DNA of 37,365 nucleotides, taken from positions 1-37,365 of the forward strand of contig JASJCL010000045.1 in assembly GCA_030066015.1 (NCBI GenBank), read 5' to 3'. Numbering within the stretch: position 1 is the stretch's first letter; each line of letters begins with the position of its first letter. Source of the DNA: Desulfosarcinaceae bacterium. Lineage in GTDB: Bacteria > Desulfobacterota > Desulfobacteria > Desulfobacterales > Desulfosarcinaceae. Shown here one piece after another: positions 1 to 8,348 of this stretch. The position numbers were made by a program, and so were the translations under genes. Below the pieces are notes generated by a model that worked only from the letters and a program-made list of their open reading frames with translations, was not told where the DNA came from and made no database searches.

Positions 1-756
1 GTCATCGACCATTGGTGGCAGACCGAGACGGGTTGGGCCATCTGTGCCAACTGCCTGGGGCTCCACAAGTACCCAGTAATAGAGGGTTCGCCCACCAAAC
101 CGGCCCCGGGGTGGAATCTCCAGGTACTCGATACAGAGACGCTGGAACCGGTGAAGGCGGGCGACATCGGCGCCCTGGTGGTCAAGCTGCCCCTGCCGCC
201 CGGCACCCTGCCCACCCTTTGGCAAAACGATGAGCGCTTCATCGAGTCTTATATGGCCGAATTCCCCGGCTACTACAAAACTGCCGACGCCGGCTTCATC
301 AACGAAGACGGCTACGCTTTCGTGATGGCCCGCACCGACGACATCATCAACGTGGCCGGACATAGACTCTCCACCGGTGCCATGGAGGAGGTATTGGCCG
401 ACCACCCCGACGTGGCGGAGTGCGCCGTCTTGGGCGTGGAAGACCAACTCAAGGGACAGGTCCCGGTGGGTTTCCTCGTCCTTAACGCCGGTGTGGACAG
501 GGATCATGGGGAGATCGTCAAAGAGACCATCCAGATGGTGCGTGAACGTATCGGGCCGGTAGCGTCGTTCAAAACCGCGACAGTGGTCAAGCGCCTTCCC
601 AAAACGCGCTCAGGCAAGATCCTGCGCGGCACAATTCAGAAGATCGCTGACAATCAAACGTACAAAACGCCGGCGACCATCGATGATCCCACGATTCTCG
701 GAGAGATGGAAGAGGCGCTCACCACCATTGGCTTGGGCAAGGCGCGCAACGACTGA
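1..756 (+). CDS. Propionyl/acetyl-CoA synthetase (AMP-forming), 3' part only
   Basis: C-terminal 251 residues of an AMP-forming acyl-CoA synthetase; the reading frame is open from the first base of the window, so the N-terminal adenylation half lies outside. Visible landmarks are HWWQTETGW near the start (the nucleotide-binding A5-type motif of the acetate/propionate group), DDIINVAGHRLST (hinge and C-terminal domain, A8) and PKTRSGKILR near the end, whose last lysine is the catalytic, acetylation-regulated lysine of the family. The family ligates acetate or propionate to CoA through an acyl-AMP. The WWQTETGW form and the segment following it look more like propionyl-CoA synthetase (PrpE/ACSS3) than Acs, but substrate cannot be fixed from half a protein. 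A rho-independent terminator follows. Confidence 0.9.
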   Translation, partial: VIDHWWQTETGWAICANCLGLHKYPVIEGSPTKPAPGWNLQVLDTETLEPVKAGDIGALVVKLPLPPGTLPTLWQNDERFIESYMAEFPGYYKTADAGFINEDGYAFVMARTDDIINVAGHRLSTGAMEEVLADHPDVAECAVLGVEDQLKGQVPVGFLVLNAGVDRDHGEIVKETIQMVRERIGPVASFKTATVVKRLPKTRSGKILRGTIQKIADNQTYKTPATIDDPTILGEMEEALTTIGLGKARND

Positions 757-793
757 AAGCCCGCCACCTAGCCGCTGAACCGAACAGTGATGC

Positions 794-825
794 AACGCCG
801 GCTCCCTTCAGGGGGTCGGCGTTTT
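794..825 (+). terminator. Rho-independent terminator of the acyl-CoA synthetase gene
   Basis: A hairpin with outer stem AACGCCG/CGGCGTT and inner stem CTCCC/GGGGG around a TTCA loop, ending in TTTT, 38 bases after the stop codon. Confidence 0.75.
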
Positions 826-871
826 GCGTTTCATAATCGAGGCGGCGCTTCTTCGCCGGCAGCTATAAGGG

Positions 872-1030
872 ATGGCGGCCATCGGAGATGGCAGGCACCT
901 GGGCAAACTCGCAGGTCGGCTTGCGCTTGCTTGCGGTGGTGTGATTTTGACCGGCTGCGCCGCCATCGACCGATCCATGCGCCCGCAGCAAGTGCGACGA
1001 CCGAACCCAGGTGGAGAAGTGGTGTGTTAG
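872..1030 (+). CDS. Possible small lipoprotein (52 aa)
   Basis: A short open frame whose translation has a basic N-terminus, a moderately hydrophobic stretch and a lipobox-like LTGC at residues 26-29, followed by a short basic tail. That pattern would suit a small lipoprotein exported and acylated at Cys29. The ribosome site (AAGGG) lies almost on the start codon, the hydrophobic stretch is weak, and I know no family for it. It occupies the otherwise empty stretch between the upstream terminator and the end of the convergent enolase-superfamily gene. It may be a chance frame. Confidence 0.25.
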   Translation: MAAIGDGRHLGKLAGRLALACGGVILTGCAAIDRSMRPQQVRRPNPGGEVVC

Positions 1031-1103
1031 GAAGTCGATCCGAGGCCAAGCTGCAGGCGTGGCTGGACGCGCAGGGTGGCGACAACATGGCGGTACCCGC
1101 AGC

Positions 1104-2243
1104 TCAGTTTTCGCAGAGGGCGTAGACATCGGACCATTTTGCGAGAACGGCCTTTTCCAATCGGATACCCAATCCCGGACCATCGGGAACCGGGGTCACA
1201 CCGCCATGGCGGAAAGTGGTGTCTTCGCGAACCAGATCTTCAGCCAGTAGAAATTTGGAGAAGGATCCCTCTAGGTGTTGATGTTCAGGGCAGCGCATCG
1301 CCAAATTGCGACCGGCCAGAGACAACACGGCCGTCTCGCCGACATGTGCCCCAAGCAGCACCACCATTTTTTTCTGCCTGGCACGCCGGTAAAGATCGAT
1401 GGCCCTGTTGAAACCACCGCAACTGGATAGGCGGATGTTGAGGCCGTGACAGATGCCATTTTCAATCAGATGATAGGGGCCCTTGCGGGTATACATCGAT
1501 TCATCCGCGATGACGGGTAAATGGCTGTTCTGCGCAACACGTTGCATTCCGGTTAAATCGCCCCGCGGAACGGGTTGTTCAATGGAAGACAGCCGAAGCG
1601 GCTTGGCATACCGGATGAAATCGATGGCGCTTCTTGCCGAGAATGCCCCATTGGCGTCCACCCTCAGATCAATTTCGAAACCGAGCGCATTTCGAACGGT
1701 GGTGAGTTGATGAAGTCCCTCTTCCAGCGCGGTAACTTTGACCTTTATCGCTTTCAATTCCAACTGACGCGCGAGATGAATATAGTTCAGGAGTTGCGCA
1801 TCGGTTTCCACATGGGGAATAACCCCTGAGTAGAGCGGTCTGCAGGTAGGCTGAGTTTCGCGTAAGATGCGGTGAATCGGCCTTGAAACGCGTTTACCAA
1901 ACAGGTCAAGGATAGCGGTTTCAATGGCACAGATGGCGGCGGGATGCCGATGATACCCTGCTGGCCCGATCACGGCGGTGACCCGCGCTAACATCTCGGT
2001 TGGGTGCCGCAGGTGCCCTTGCCGTAGAAGTTCCAATGTTTCAGCGGCAAATCCGAGGCTCTCTTCAATACGCTCTCCGGTCACATACTCTCGCGGCGCT
2101 CCCTCGCCCACACCACAGTTTCCGCGATCATCCTCAATGGTAACGATAATGCTCCGGGTTTTAACTCTGGTGCGCAAATGGTGTGCAATCGGGCGCAGGA
2201 AGGGAATTTTGACGTCATAGATCCCGAATTTATGAATGGTCAT
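1104..2243 (-). CDS. Enolase-superfamily enzyme (dipeptide epimerase / muconate cycloisomerase-like)
   Basis: A 379-residue member of the muconate lactonizing subgroup of the enolase superfamily. The N-terminal capping domain (about 1-125) is followed by a (beta/alpha)7 barrel with the K-x-K acid/base motif in AIKVKVTA, metal ligands in RVDANGAF, SIEQPVPR and VIADES, and the loop GLNIRLSSCGG. Relatives abstract the alpha proton of a carboxylate; dipeptide epimerases are the closest guess. One point is odd: the second catalytic lysine normally seen as NIK is Arg here (NIR), and the late loop reads AHVGETAVLS instead of the usual epimerase sequence, so the reaction may differ. The start chosen is the ATG inside the end of the acyltransferase gene (14-base overlap), which implies translational coupling. 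A longer frame exists upstream but only as a shadow of the acyltransferase. Confidence 0.8.
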   Translation of the reverse strand: MTIHKFGIYDVKIPFLRPIAHHLRTRVKTRSIIVTIEDDRGNCGVGEGAPREYVTGERIEESLGFAAETLELLRQGHLRHPTEMLARVTAVIGPAGYHRHPAAICAIETAILDLFGKRVSRPIHRILRETQPTCRPLYSGVIPHVETDAQLLNYIHLARQLELKAIKVKVTALEEGLHQLTTVRNALGFEIDLRVDANGAFSARSAIDFIRYAKPLRLSSIEQPVPRGDLTGMQRVAQNSHLPVIADESMYTRKGPYHLIENGICHGLNIRLSSCGGFNRAIDLYRRARQKKMVVLLGAHVGETAVLSLAGRNLAMRCPEHQHLEGSFSKFLLAEDLVREDTTFRHGGVTPVPDGPGLGIRLEKAVLAKWSDVYALCEN

Positions 2244-3165
2244 AGCATCCCAAATCCGAGATATATTTGGTGAACTCTGGGTAGAAGGAGGGCCATTGAT
2301 ACCATTGTTCCGGGTACCGGTACACATAGGTTTCCAACAATTTCCAGGAAGCCTTGCAAGCGGAAAAACTGTCGGCTTCGCGCTCCAACGGTTGAATCTC
2401 CAGCGCGTATGAGGCCTTTTCTCTTTGGATAATGCCAAAACATAGGGCGGCCTTGGACCGTTCAGATAAAATATCCAACGTTCTATCCTTTGGAATGCTT
2501 CGACCGAAAATCGACGCGTTGATCTCGCTGCAGGGCTTCCAATTGTGGACCTCATCGCAGAGTGTTATCAGAACCCTCCCCGAACGAATGGCCTGCAATC
2601 CCTTGAAGAGTGCATTGGGCGCCTCGGCGTCTATCAATTGCAAATCGACATGATTTGATTTTTCAACCAGCGTCTCTTTTAGGCGCTTGGTTTTATAGCG
2701 CAAGATCATCGATGGCCGATATCCATTGGCGGCCAAGAACAATGGAATGTACTCCACAGCACCAAAGTGGCCCGTAACAAGGATGCAACCGCTGTTCTCG
2801 GCAAGAATGTCGTCAAGCACCTTCTTGCCAGTGAACTGGATGGTATTGTTCAAGTGGTTCATCATCATCTCAAGCGGCCTGTGGGCGTTCACCATTTTCT
2901 CGAAATAGTGTTCAAATATGCCCAGGTAGGTTCGAAACAACTTCATTCGAAAAGCGAGCCAGCCATTGTTGTTGCCCAGCACGAACTGCATCGACTGTGA
3001 CAATGCCCTTCGTTTTTCACGGTGCTTTCCATAGTAGTAAAAGCCCATTAAGGAGATATACTTGCGGTACACGGAGAAGGGGAGGAACCTGGCAAGAAAC
3101 GTGCTGGGTTGATTTTGAAGAAATCGGCTGAGATCTTTCTCCACGCTTGCACTATCAAAATCCAT
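2230..3165 (-). CDS. HtrB/LpxL-like lysophospholipid/lipid A acyltransferase
   Basis: A 311-residue protein with the HX4E catalytic signature of the lipid A late acyltransferase family in GHFGAVEYIP, the family's substrate-side region around LITLCDEVHNW, and the typical C-terminal PEQWYQW. There is a hydrophobic, positively charged N-terminal part with membrane affinity, but no clear cleavable signal. The family transfers an acyl chain to lipid A precursors or other lysolipids at the inner face of the cytoplasmic membrane. The ATG at 3165 has AGAGGA at 6 bases, better than the in-frame ATG two codons upstream, which abuts it. The gene overlaps the enolase-superfamily gene and they form a two-gene operon. 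The pairing hints that the second enzyme acts on a lipid- or peptide-linked product, but nothing in the sequence proves it. Confidence 0.8.
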   Translation of the reverse strand: MDFDSASVEKDLSRFLQNQPSTFLARFLPFSVYRKYISLMGFYYYGKHREKRRALSQSMQFVLGNNNGWLAFRMKLFRTYLGIFEHYFEKMVNAHRPLEMMMNHLNNTIQFTGKKVLDDILAENSGCILVTGHFGAVEYIPLFLAANGYRPSMILRYKTKRLKETLVEKSNHVDLQLIDAEAPNALFKGLQAIRSGRVLITLCDEVHNWKPCSEINASIFGRSIPKDRTLDILSERSKAALCFGIIQREKASYALEIQPLEREADSFSACKASWKLLETYVYRYPEQWYQWPSFYPEFTKYISDLGCYDHS

Positions 3166-3758
3166 AACCATTCCTCTGCGACCCGTATCAGCTGCCCTCA
3201 GGATTCTCGATTCAATGGGAAGTATTCACAATTTGTTATCGCGGTTGAGAGAGAGTGGTGTTCGGCGTGTGGCCTCAGAATTTGATCCGCATGGGACCGG
3301 CACTGCGATGGACGATCCTCAAGCTGACAACGCCACAGGGGCGATGTTGCCGGCTGTCGACTTCGCCGGCGGATACGACCCGCCCCCCCCCCTTCAAGGC
3401 GGTGATGGGCAGGCCTGCAACGGAATTTTGCACGATGATGTGACGACTGGCAAGGGATCCTATCCATCGACTTACTTATAGCGTTTTGGTCGCTTTCTCA
3501 AGTCTCATTTACCATATCAGGCGTCCCGGGCGATGCGGTGAATGCCCATGCGCTGGAAGCGCATCGCATATCTATCCATCCTATATTATTATATTTTTAA
3601 TTACTAATATAGGATAATTAGCCTTTTATTAAAGAAGTGCACAAACCTGCCGATATTCAATTCGCGAGCTAAAAATTCCACTGTCTCGCCAAGACCTATC
3701 CATCTCATCAGCCTTTTTTGATAAAAATCGACAGTCAGCCGCGTATTGGGTGGTTCAT
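3166..3758. other. Divergent intergenic region, 593 bp, no gene supported
   Basis: Between the divergent acyltransferase and small-membrane-protein genes. It holds a run of 10 C at 3383-3392, a 7-bp perfect hairpin at 3548-3564, and an AT-rich zone with an 11-bp perfect inverted repeat at 3578-3615. Short frames on both strands in the first 300 bases have no recognisable product. The minus-strand stretch around the C-run could be a decayed gene, but I cannot identify it. Confidence 0.5.
3578..3615. promoter_or_regulatory. AT-rich 11-bp inverted repeat, candidate operator
   Basis: Arms ATCCTATATTA (3578-3588) and TAATATAGGAT (3605-3615) are perfect reverse complements around a 16-bp AT-only-like spacer, in the most AT-rich part of the intergenic region upstream of the kinase operon. 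A second perfect hairpin, ATGCGCT/AGCGCAT, sits just before it at 3548-3564. Dyads of this kind commonly bind a dimeric regulator; no family can be assigned. Confidence 0.4.
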
Positions 3759-4064
3759 ATGGCTATTGCTATTTTTGCCTTGCTCACGTTAGCTATGGTT
3801 CTGCACCTGGTCTATGAACATATGGAAATCAACACGATCAAGTATGGCATCTTAAATGCGATCGCCTCCCAATCGGCGGCGGTCAACGACGCCCTTTTGC
3901 AATTGTTGCGGTCCAAGGAGAGCCCCAGGATACTGAACAAAGATTACCGAAAACTCGAAAAAGTATATTTGAGCAGATTGAACCGCTACCTGATCGAACA
4001 TATTGACGCCGACAACCGGACCGTAAAAAAAGAGATCTTGATGCGCCGCGATTTCACGCTCTGA
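3759..4064 (+). CDS. Small membrane-anchored protein of unknown function
   Basis: A 101-residue protein with a single hydrophobic segment at residues 1-17 followed by a charged, helix-rich soluble part. I recognise no family. The topology would be an N-in anchor with the soluble part either periplasmic or cytoplasmic. It lies 50 bases upstream of the hybrid kinase gene on the same strand and is probably co-transcribed, so it may be an accessory of that sensor. A GTG three codons upstream is an alternative start; neither start has a strong ribosome site. Confidence 0.5.
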   Translation: MAIAIFALLTLAMVLHLVYEHMEINTIKYGILNAIASQSAAVNDALLQLLRSKESPRILNKDYRKLEKVYLSRLNRYLIEHIDADNRTVKKEILMRRDFTL

Positions 4065-4114
4065 AGCGTAGCTGCACCATCTCCCACTCCCTGATGAAGC
4101 TGGAGAATCTCCGC

Positions 4115-6400
4115 ATGAACCTCGCCATGCCGAAAGAGATCAATTGTCTTAATTTCAGAGGATTGTTTGCCTTTTTGGAAAAGCAATATGGTCAACGGGG
4201 GGTCAATACCGTCATCAAGGGATTGGTGGGCAATTCAAGCTACCTTGTTCACGATCTAGCGGATCCTTCCCATGTGACGCCCGTCCGAAAGCACCATTTA
4301 ACGAATCGCAATTATTGGGTATCAAATGATTTCTCCGTTAAACTGCTGGGCAATGTCAAAAAGGTAGTACCGGCACCCAATCCCCTCCTCTTTGCCGGAA
4401 GAGGCGCGGTAAGAGAAAGTTTATCCAGAAATGCGCTCTTCATCGGTAAGCTCTTTGGACCCTTCTTCCTGGCCCGTAAGGCATCCAAGATAAATGCCCG
4501 CTTCAACCGAACGAAAGACGTCATCTTCAACAAATTAAATCGCAAAGAGATCGCCTTTAAATTATGTTACTATCCTGAGATGCGGATCACCAAGGATGTC
4601 TGCAATTGGAACCTGGGTATCTATACCGAACTGCTGCATACGGCCGGCGTCAATCGTATTAAGTCCGAAGAGGTACAGTGTGTGCTGCAGGGAGACGCGT
4701 TCTGTGAATTTCGATTGAGATGGAAGAAATCTGGCCTCCTCAGGAGAATGATCAAAGCAACCTCGATATGGCGGGTAAAAAACGAAATCAAGGATGTCAT
4801 TAATGAATATGAAGGGTCTCTGCGGGAAAGAGACCGTCTGATTGATGATCTCACATGTTCTGAATCAAGGTACCGTTCCTTATTTGACAACACTGCGACG
4901 GCGAATGCCATTGTCGAGTCCGACCACCGAATATCGCTAATGAATGAGGAATTTGAGAGGGTTACTGGCTACAACAGTGCTGACCTTCGTCAGGTCCTTT
5001 ACCTGGGCGATCTTTTCACGAGTATCGAAAAGAAAAAACTGGAGCAATTTATCACCGATTTAAAAGATGACGTACATCACTATAAGAATAGCCTTGAGCT
5101 CGTATTCTTTACCAAAACCGGCTGTAAAAAGAACCTGATCTGCAAGTTTGGAAAGATCCCCAACACGGATCAGATTATTGTCTCCATAATGGACGTAACG
5201 GAGATGCGGCGAGCCGAGGAAGAAAAGATTATCTTGAAGGAGAAGCTTGCGCGATCGGAGCGAATGGAGTCACTGGGTTTGTTGGCTGGCGGTGTCGCGC
5301 ACGATTTGAACAATGTGTTGTCCGGCATCGTCAGCTATCCCGATTTGATCTTACTCGATCTGCCCGAAAACAGTCATCTTAGAAAACCCATCGAGACCAT
5401 CCGCAACTCCGGCACTAAAGCAGCCGCCATCGTACAAGACCTATTGACATTGTCTCGCCGGGATGTGGCCGATAAAACCATCGTCAATATGAATGAAGTC
5501 ATCCAAGAATATCTGGTATCGCCCGAGTATCGTAAGATGATCTCATTCCACCCGAAAATCAACGTGCGCTTCAAGGCCGAAAAAGATCTCATGAATGTGA
5601 AGGGCGTTGCGTTGAACCTCAGCAAGACCATCATGAACCTCGTCACCAACGCTGCAGAGGCCATCGATGGCGCAGGCGAGATCAATATCACCACCCAAAA
5701 CAGCTATATCGAAGATCCCATTCCAGGGTTTCAGGACTTTCGCAAAGGCGCGTACGCCGCCGTCATGGTCTCCGATGATGGCATTGGAATTCCCAAAAAG
5801 GATCTCGACAGAATCTTTGAACCGTTCTACTCCAAAAAGGTGATGGGGAGGAGTGGCACCGGCCTGGGGATGACCGTCGTTTGGGGCACCGTTCACGACC
5901 ATCATGGGCATATAGACGTCGTCAGTGCGGAAGGCAAGGGAACCACCTTTACCCTCCTGCTTCCAGGCACCGGGGAAGCACCGCAGAAAGCGCGATCATC
6001 AATTCCGATCCATCGTTTGATGGGCAATGGTGAATCCGTCCTGGTCGTCGATGACATGGAGGAGCAAAGAGAACTCGCCCGGAACATGTTGATTCGATTG
6101 GGCTATAAAGCACAGGTGGCCAAGAGCGGTGAAGCTGCGGTGCACCTGCTGAATGCGGGGCATCAGTTTGATCTGATTTTGCTGGATATGATTATGGATC
6201 CGGGCATGGATGGGCTCGATACCTATAAAAAGATCCTTGAGATTTACCCATACCAGAAAGCGGTTATCGCCAGTGGCTACTCGGAGACACGGCGTGTAAT
6301 GGAAGCACAACGGCTCGGCGCGGGACAATATATTCGAAAGCCCTATGCCATCGAAAAAATTGGATCTGTTCTAAAAGATGCGATCCAGAGACCGGAATAG
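4115..6400 (+). CDS. Hybrid sensor histidine kinase: V4R-like, PAS, HisKA, HATPase, receiver
   Basis: A 761-residue cytoplasmic hybrid kinase without membrane segments. Residues 1 to about 215 resemble the V4R/XylR-N small-molecule-binding fold: the end carries VQCVLQGDAFCEFRLRW, matching that family's C-x5-D-x2-C-x-F signature, with two Cys. A short coiled coil leads to a PAS domain (about 255-375), then the HisKA H-box GGVAHDLNN, ATPase motifs NLVTNAAEAI, DDGIGIP and GTGLGM, and a C-terminal receiver with VLVVDD and the phospho-acceptor region LLDMIMDPGMDG. V4R modules sense hydrophobic ligands or, through cysteines, metals. The ATG at 4115 has GGAG at 9 bases; an upstream ATG at 4094 has no ribosome site. 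No DNA-binding output partner is encoded beside it. Confidence 0.85.
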   Translation: MNLAMPKEINCLNFRGLFAFLEKQYGQRGVNTVIKGLVGNSSYLVHDLADPSHVTPVRKHHLTNRNYWVSNDFSVKLLGNVKKVVPAPNPLLFAGRGAVRESLSRNALFIGKLFGPFFLARKASKINARFNRTKDVIFNKLNRKEIAFKLCYYPEMRITKDVCNWNLGIYTELLHTAGVNRIKSEEVQCVLQGDAFCEFRLRWKKSGLLRRMIKATSIWRVKNEIKDVINEYEGSLRERDRLIDDLTCSESRYRSLFDNTATANAIVESDHRISLMNEEFERVTGYNSADLRQVLYLGDLFTSIEKKKLEQFITDLKDDVHHYKNSLELVFFTKTGCKKNLICKFGKIPNTDQIIVSIMDVTEMRRAEEEKIILKEKLARSERMESLGLLAGGVAHDLNNVLSGIVSYPDLILLDLPENSHLRKPIETIRNSGTKAAAIVQDLLTLSRRDVADKTIVNMNEVIQEYLVSPEYRKMISFHPKINVRFKAEKDLMNVKGVALNLSKTIMNLVTNAAEAIDGAGEINITTQNSYIEDPIPGFQDFRKGAYAAVMVSDDGIGIPKKDLDRIFEPFYSKKVMGRSGTGLGMTVVWGTVHDHHGHIDVVSAEGKGTTFTLLLPGTGEAPQKARSSIPIHRLMGNGESVLVVDDMEEQRELARNMLIRLGYKAQVAKSGEAAVHLLNAGHQFDLILLDMIMDPGMDGLDTYKKILEIYPYQKAVIASGYSETRRVMEAQRLGAGQYIRKPYAIEKIGSVLKDAIQRPE

Positions 6401-6530
6401 CAGCTCGGTAGCGCCAGTGAGTCGCTTGTTGGCCGGAATAGACGTTAGACCACGCCACACCCACACCGAACGGTTTGCCTTTTAGCGGACCTTCGGCGCC
6501 CGCCTGGCGTATCGGCCGCCGCCCCACCAT

Positions 6531-6564
6531 CTGGGGATCGTCGGCGTGCCGCCGCGATCCCCAG
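6531..6564. terminator. Hairpin between convergent genes, probable bidirectional terminator
   Basis: CTGGGGATCG pairs with CGATCCCCAG (10 bp) and the stem continues with CGGCG/CGCCG around a TGC loop. It lies between the ends of the hybrid kinase gene (plus) and the dioxygenase/esterase fusion (minus). There is no clear U-tract on either side. Confidence 0.5.
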
Positions 6565-6599
6565 AATTGGGAAAACCCCTCAGGGCCTTGGCCGCACCA

Positions 6600-8207
6600 T
6601 CAGGCGGTCAGCCGGTTGTCGGCTTCAGCGCCGTATGGCGCATGCTCGGCGAGCCGCTGCGCAACCCAACGGGTGGCGGCATCGATATCCGCCTGCGTGA
6701 TCTCATGCCCGGCGTCGATGGATCGCGTGGTAACACGGGCGCCGGCGGCGACCAAGACCGAGATGAGCCGATCGGTGCTATCCGCCGGAATGACCCGGTC
6801 ACGGCTTCCCCGCAGGACCAGGATCGGCTTGCCCTTCAGGTCTGGTGGCGTCAGATGCTGAAGGGGCAGCATGGGCCGCAGGAGCACCGCCCCAGCGAAC
6901 ACCTCCGGCCGCAGCAAAAGGATCGCCGCCGCCATGTTGGCCCCGTTGGAGTATCCCATCGCCGTGAGACGGTCGGGCTTTCGATCATATTGGCGGATAG
7001 CGGCCGTGATGAAATCCGCCAAAGTGTCCACCCGGCGGGCGATATCGGCCTCGTCGAAGACGTTGTTCGCCAGCCGCGTGAAGAACCGCGCCATGCCGTT
7101 TTCACTTACGTCCCCGCGCGGACTCAAGATCGCGGCCGCTGGCTGGATCGACCTGGCCAGCGGGATGAGGTCGCGCTCATTGCCCCCCGTTCCATGCAGG
7201 GTGACCAGGGTCTCGCCGCCGTCCGAAGTAGTTTGCGGCACCTCATAGAGATGCGTGTAGCTGTACGGCCGCAAGACCGGCAGTTGCTTTTCGATATCCC
7301 TCCGGTGAACTTCCAGAGCGTCTGGTAGCATCAGGGAGGTACCCAGTTGGTGCACCGCTTCGTCGACGCCGAATCCGGGCGGGTCAGTGGCAATTTCAAA
7401 CAACACGCCACCCGGCGTCGGGAAGTATATGGATCGGAAGTACTTTCGATCCCGCTGCTCCGTGACGGCAAAGCCCGCCCGACGCAGGGTCGCTTGCCAG
7501 CCAGCGAGCGTCTCCGCATCAGCGGCGCGAAAGGCGATATGGTGGACGGTACCGCTGCCCGGTCTGGCCGCCGGTGCCGTTGGATCGATCAGAATATCAT
7601 AGTAGGGGCCGGGCGCGTCTAGCCCACCTGCCGAAAAGCGAAAGCGATGCCCCGCATGCTGCTGCAGTTGCATTCCCATGTGATCTGTCAAGAGCGGTCT
7701 GATCTGTTCATCGGATGTGAGCGTAGCGGTGGCGGCATGAAACCCTCCCAGCGCATACGCTGGCTCAACCGGCCCCTTTTCCCAGTGGACCACTGAGGAA
7801 GGACCCGCCACGCCGGTGAGTTCAAGCGGTAACCCGTGGGGATCGCTGAAGCGGATGACAGGTGCACCAAATCTATCCGCCAAATGCGCCTTCACCCCAT
7901 GGGAGCGCAAACGGGCCATCCAAAAATCGATGGCGCCGTCGGGGATGGCAAAGCCGACGGCCGTCACCATGCCAGCGCCCTGCCGACCCCGGGGCAGCCC
8001 TTCCCAGGGAAAGAAGGTCAAAATCGTACCTGGTGTTCCAGCGGCATCCCCGTAATAGAGATGGTAGGTGGTGGGGTCATCGAAATTGACCGTTTGCTTC
8101 ACCAGCCGCAGCCCCAGAATCTGCTCGTAAAAAGCGAGGTTTTCCGCCGCCGCGTTGGTGATGGCCGTAATATGATGAATGCCGTGAATGTCGATATCGG
8201 ATCGCAT
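6600..8207 (-). CDS. Fusion: ring-cleaving dioxygenase-like VOC protein + alpha/beta hydrolase (MhqO-MhqD type)
   Basis: A 535-residue fusion. Residues 1 to about 315 are two vicinal-oxygen-chelate modules of the MhqO/LinE-like type, with metal-ligand candidates His in GIHHITAIT, His in TVHHIAFRA and Glu in GGVLFEIATDPPGF. Residues about 330-535 are a carboxylesterase/phospholipase-type alpha/beta hydrolase with oxyanion region LHGTGGNE, nucleophile GYSNGAN, acid in RGSRDRVIP and His in AGHEIT. In Bacillus the separate proteins MhqO and MhqD belong to a quinone and catechol detoxification regulon, so the fusion probably opens and hydrolyses quinone or hydroquinone-derived compounds in the cytoplasm; this is inferred. 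All catalytic residues appear present. The ATG has GAGGTG at a normal distance. A dyad overlapping the likely promoter suggests repression. Confidence 0.85.
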   Translation of the reverse strand: MRSDIDIHGIHHITAITNAAAENLAFYEQILGLRLVKQTVNFDDPTTYHLYYGDAAGTPGTILTFFPWEGLPRGRQGAGMVTAVGFAIPDGAIDFWMARLRSHGVKAHLADRFGAPVIRFSDPHGLPLELTGVAGPSSVVHWEKGPVEPAYALGGFHAATATLTSDEQIRPLLTDHMGMQLQQHAGHRFRFSAGGLDAPGPYYDILIDPTAPAARPGSGTVHHIAFRAADAETLAGWQATLRRAGFAVTEQRDRKYFRSIYFPTPGGVLFEIATDPPGFGVDEAVHQLGTSLMLPDALEVHRRDIEKQLPVLRPYSYTHLYEVPQTTSDGGETLVTLHGTGGNERDLIPLARSIQPAAAILSPRGDVSENGMARFFTRLANNVFDEADIARRVDTLADFITAAIRQYDRKPDRLTAMGYSNGANMAAAILLLRPEVFAGAVLLRPMLPLQHLTPPDLKGKPILVLRGSRDRVIPADSTDRLISVLVAAGARVTTRSIDAGHEITQADIDAATRWVAQRLAEHAPYGAEADNRLTA

Positions 8208-8316
8208 GGGTTCACCTCAATGATCTTGGTTTTGGTGTTGATTGGCTTCAATATGGGCGCCGCGGGCCAATAGGGCCGCCCCACATCGGAAGGCAATCCA
8301 TCGGTTGCTGAGAAAA

Positions 8317-8348
8317 AGGGTAAGCCCATATATCTTGATGTCAAGACA
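8317..8348 (-). promoter_or_regulatory. Promoter with overlapping dyad operator for the dioxygenase/esterase fusion
   Basis: On the minus strand TTGACA (8339-8344) is followed after 16 bases by TACCCT (8317-8322). The -35 box lies inside the dyad TATCTTGA-TG-TCAAGACA (8331-8348), whose halves pair at 7 of 8 positions. From memory it resembles the MhqR box of Bacillus (TATCTCGA-type halves), which fits the MhqO-MhqD-like product; no MarR gene is in the window. Confidence 0.5.

Noticed and set aside
2244-2555. N-terminal extension of the enolase-superfamily protein
   Set aside because: It is the shadow of the acyltransferase gene in another frame; the superfamily fold starts at MTIHKFGI.
3198-3467. 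A gene on the minus strand around the C10 tract
   Set aside because: No ribosome site, no family signature in any frame across the tract; only a possible remnant.
4065-4114. Readthrough of the TGA after the small membrane protein into the kinase
   Set aside because: The two frames differ and the frame ends again within about 35 bases; no conserved motif follows.
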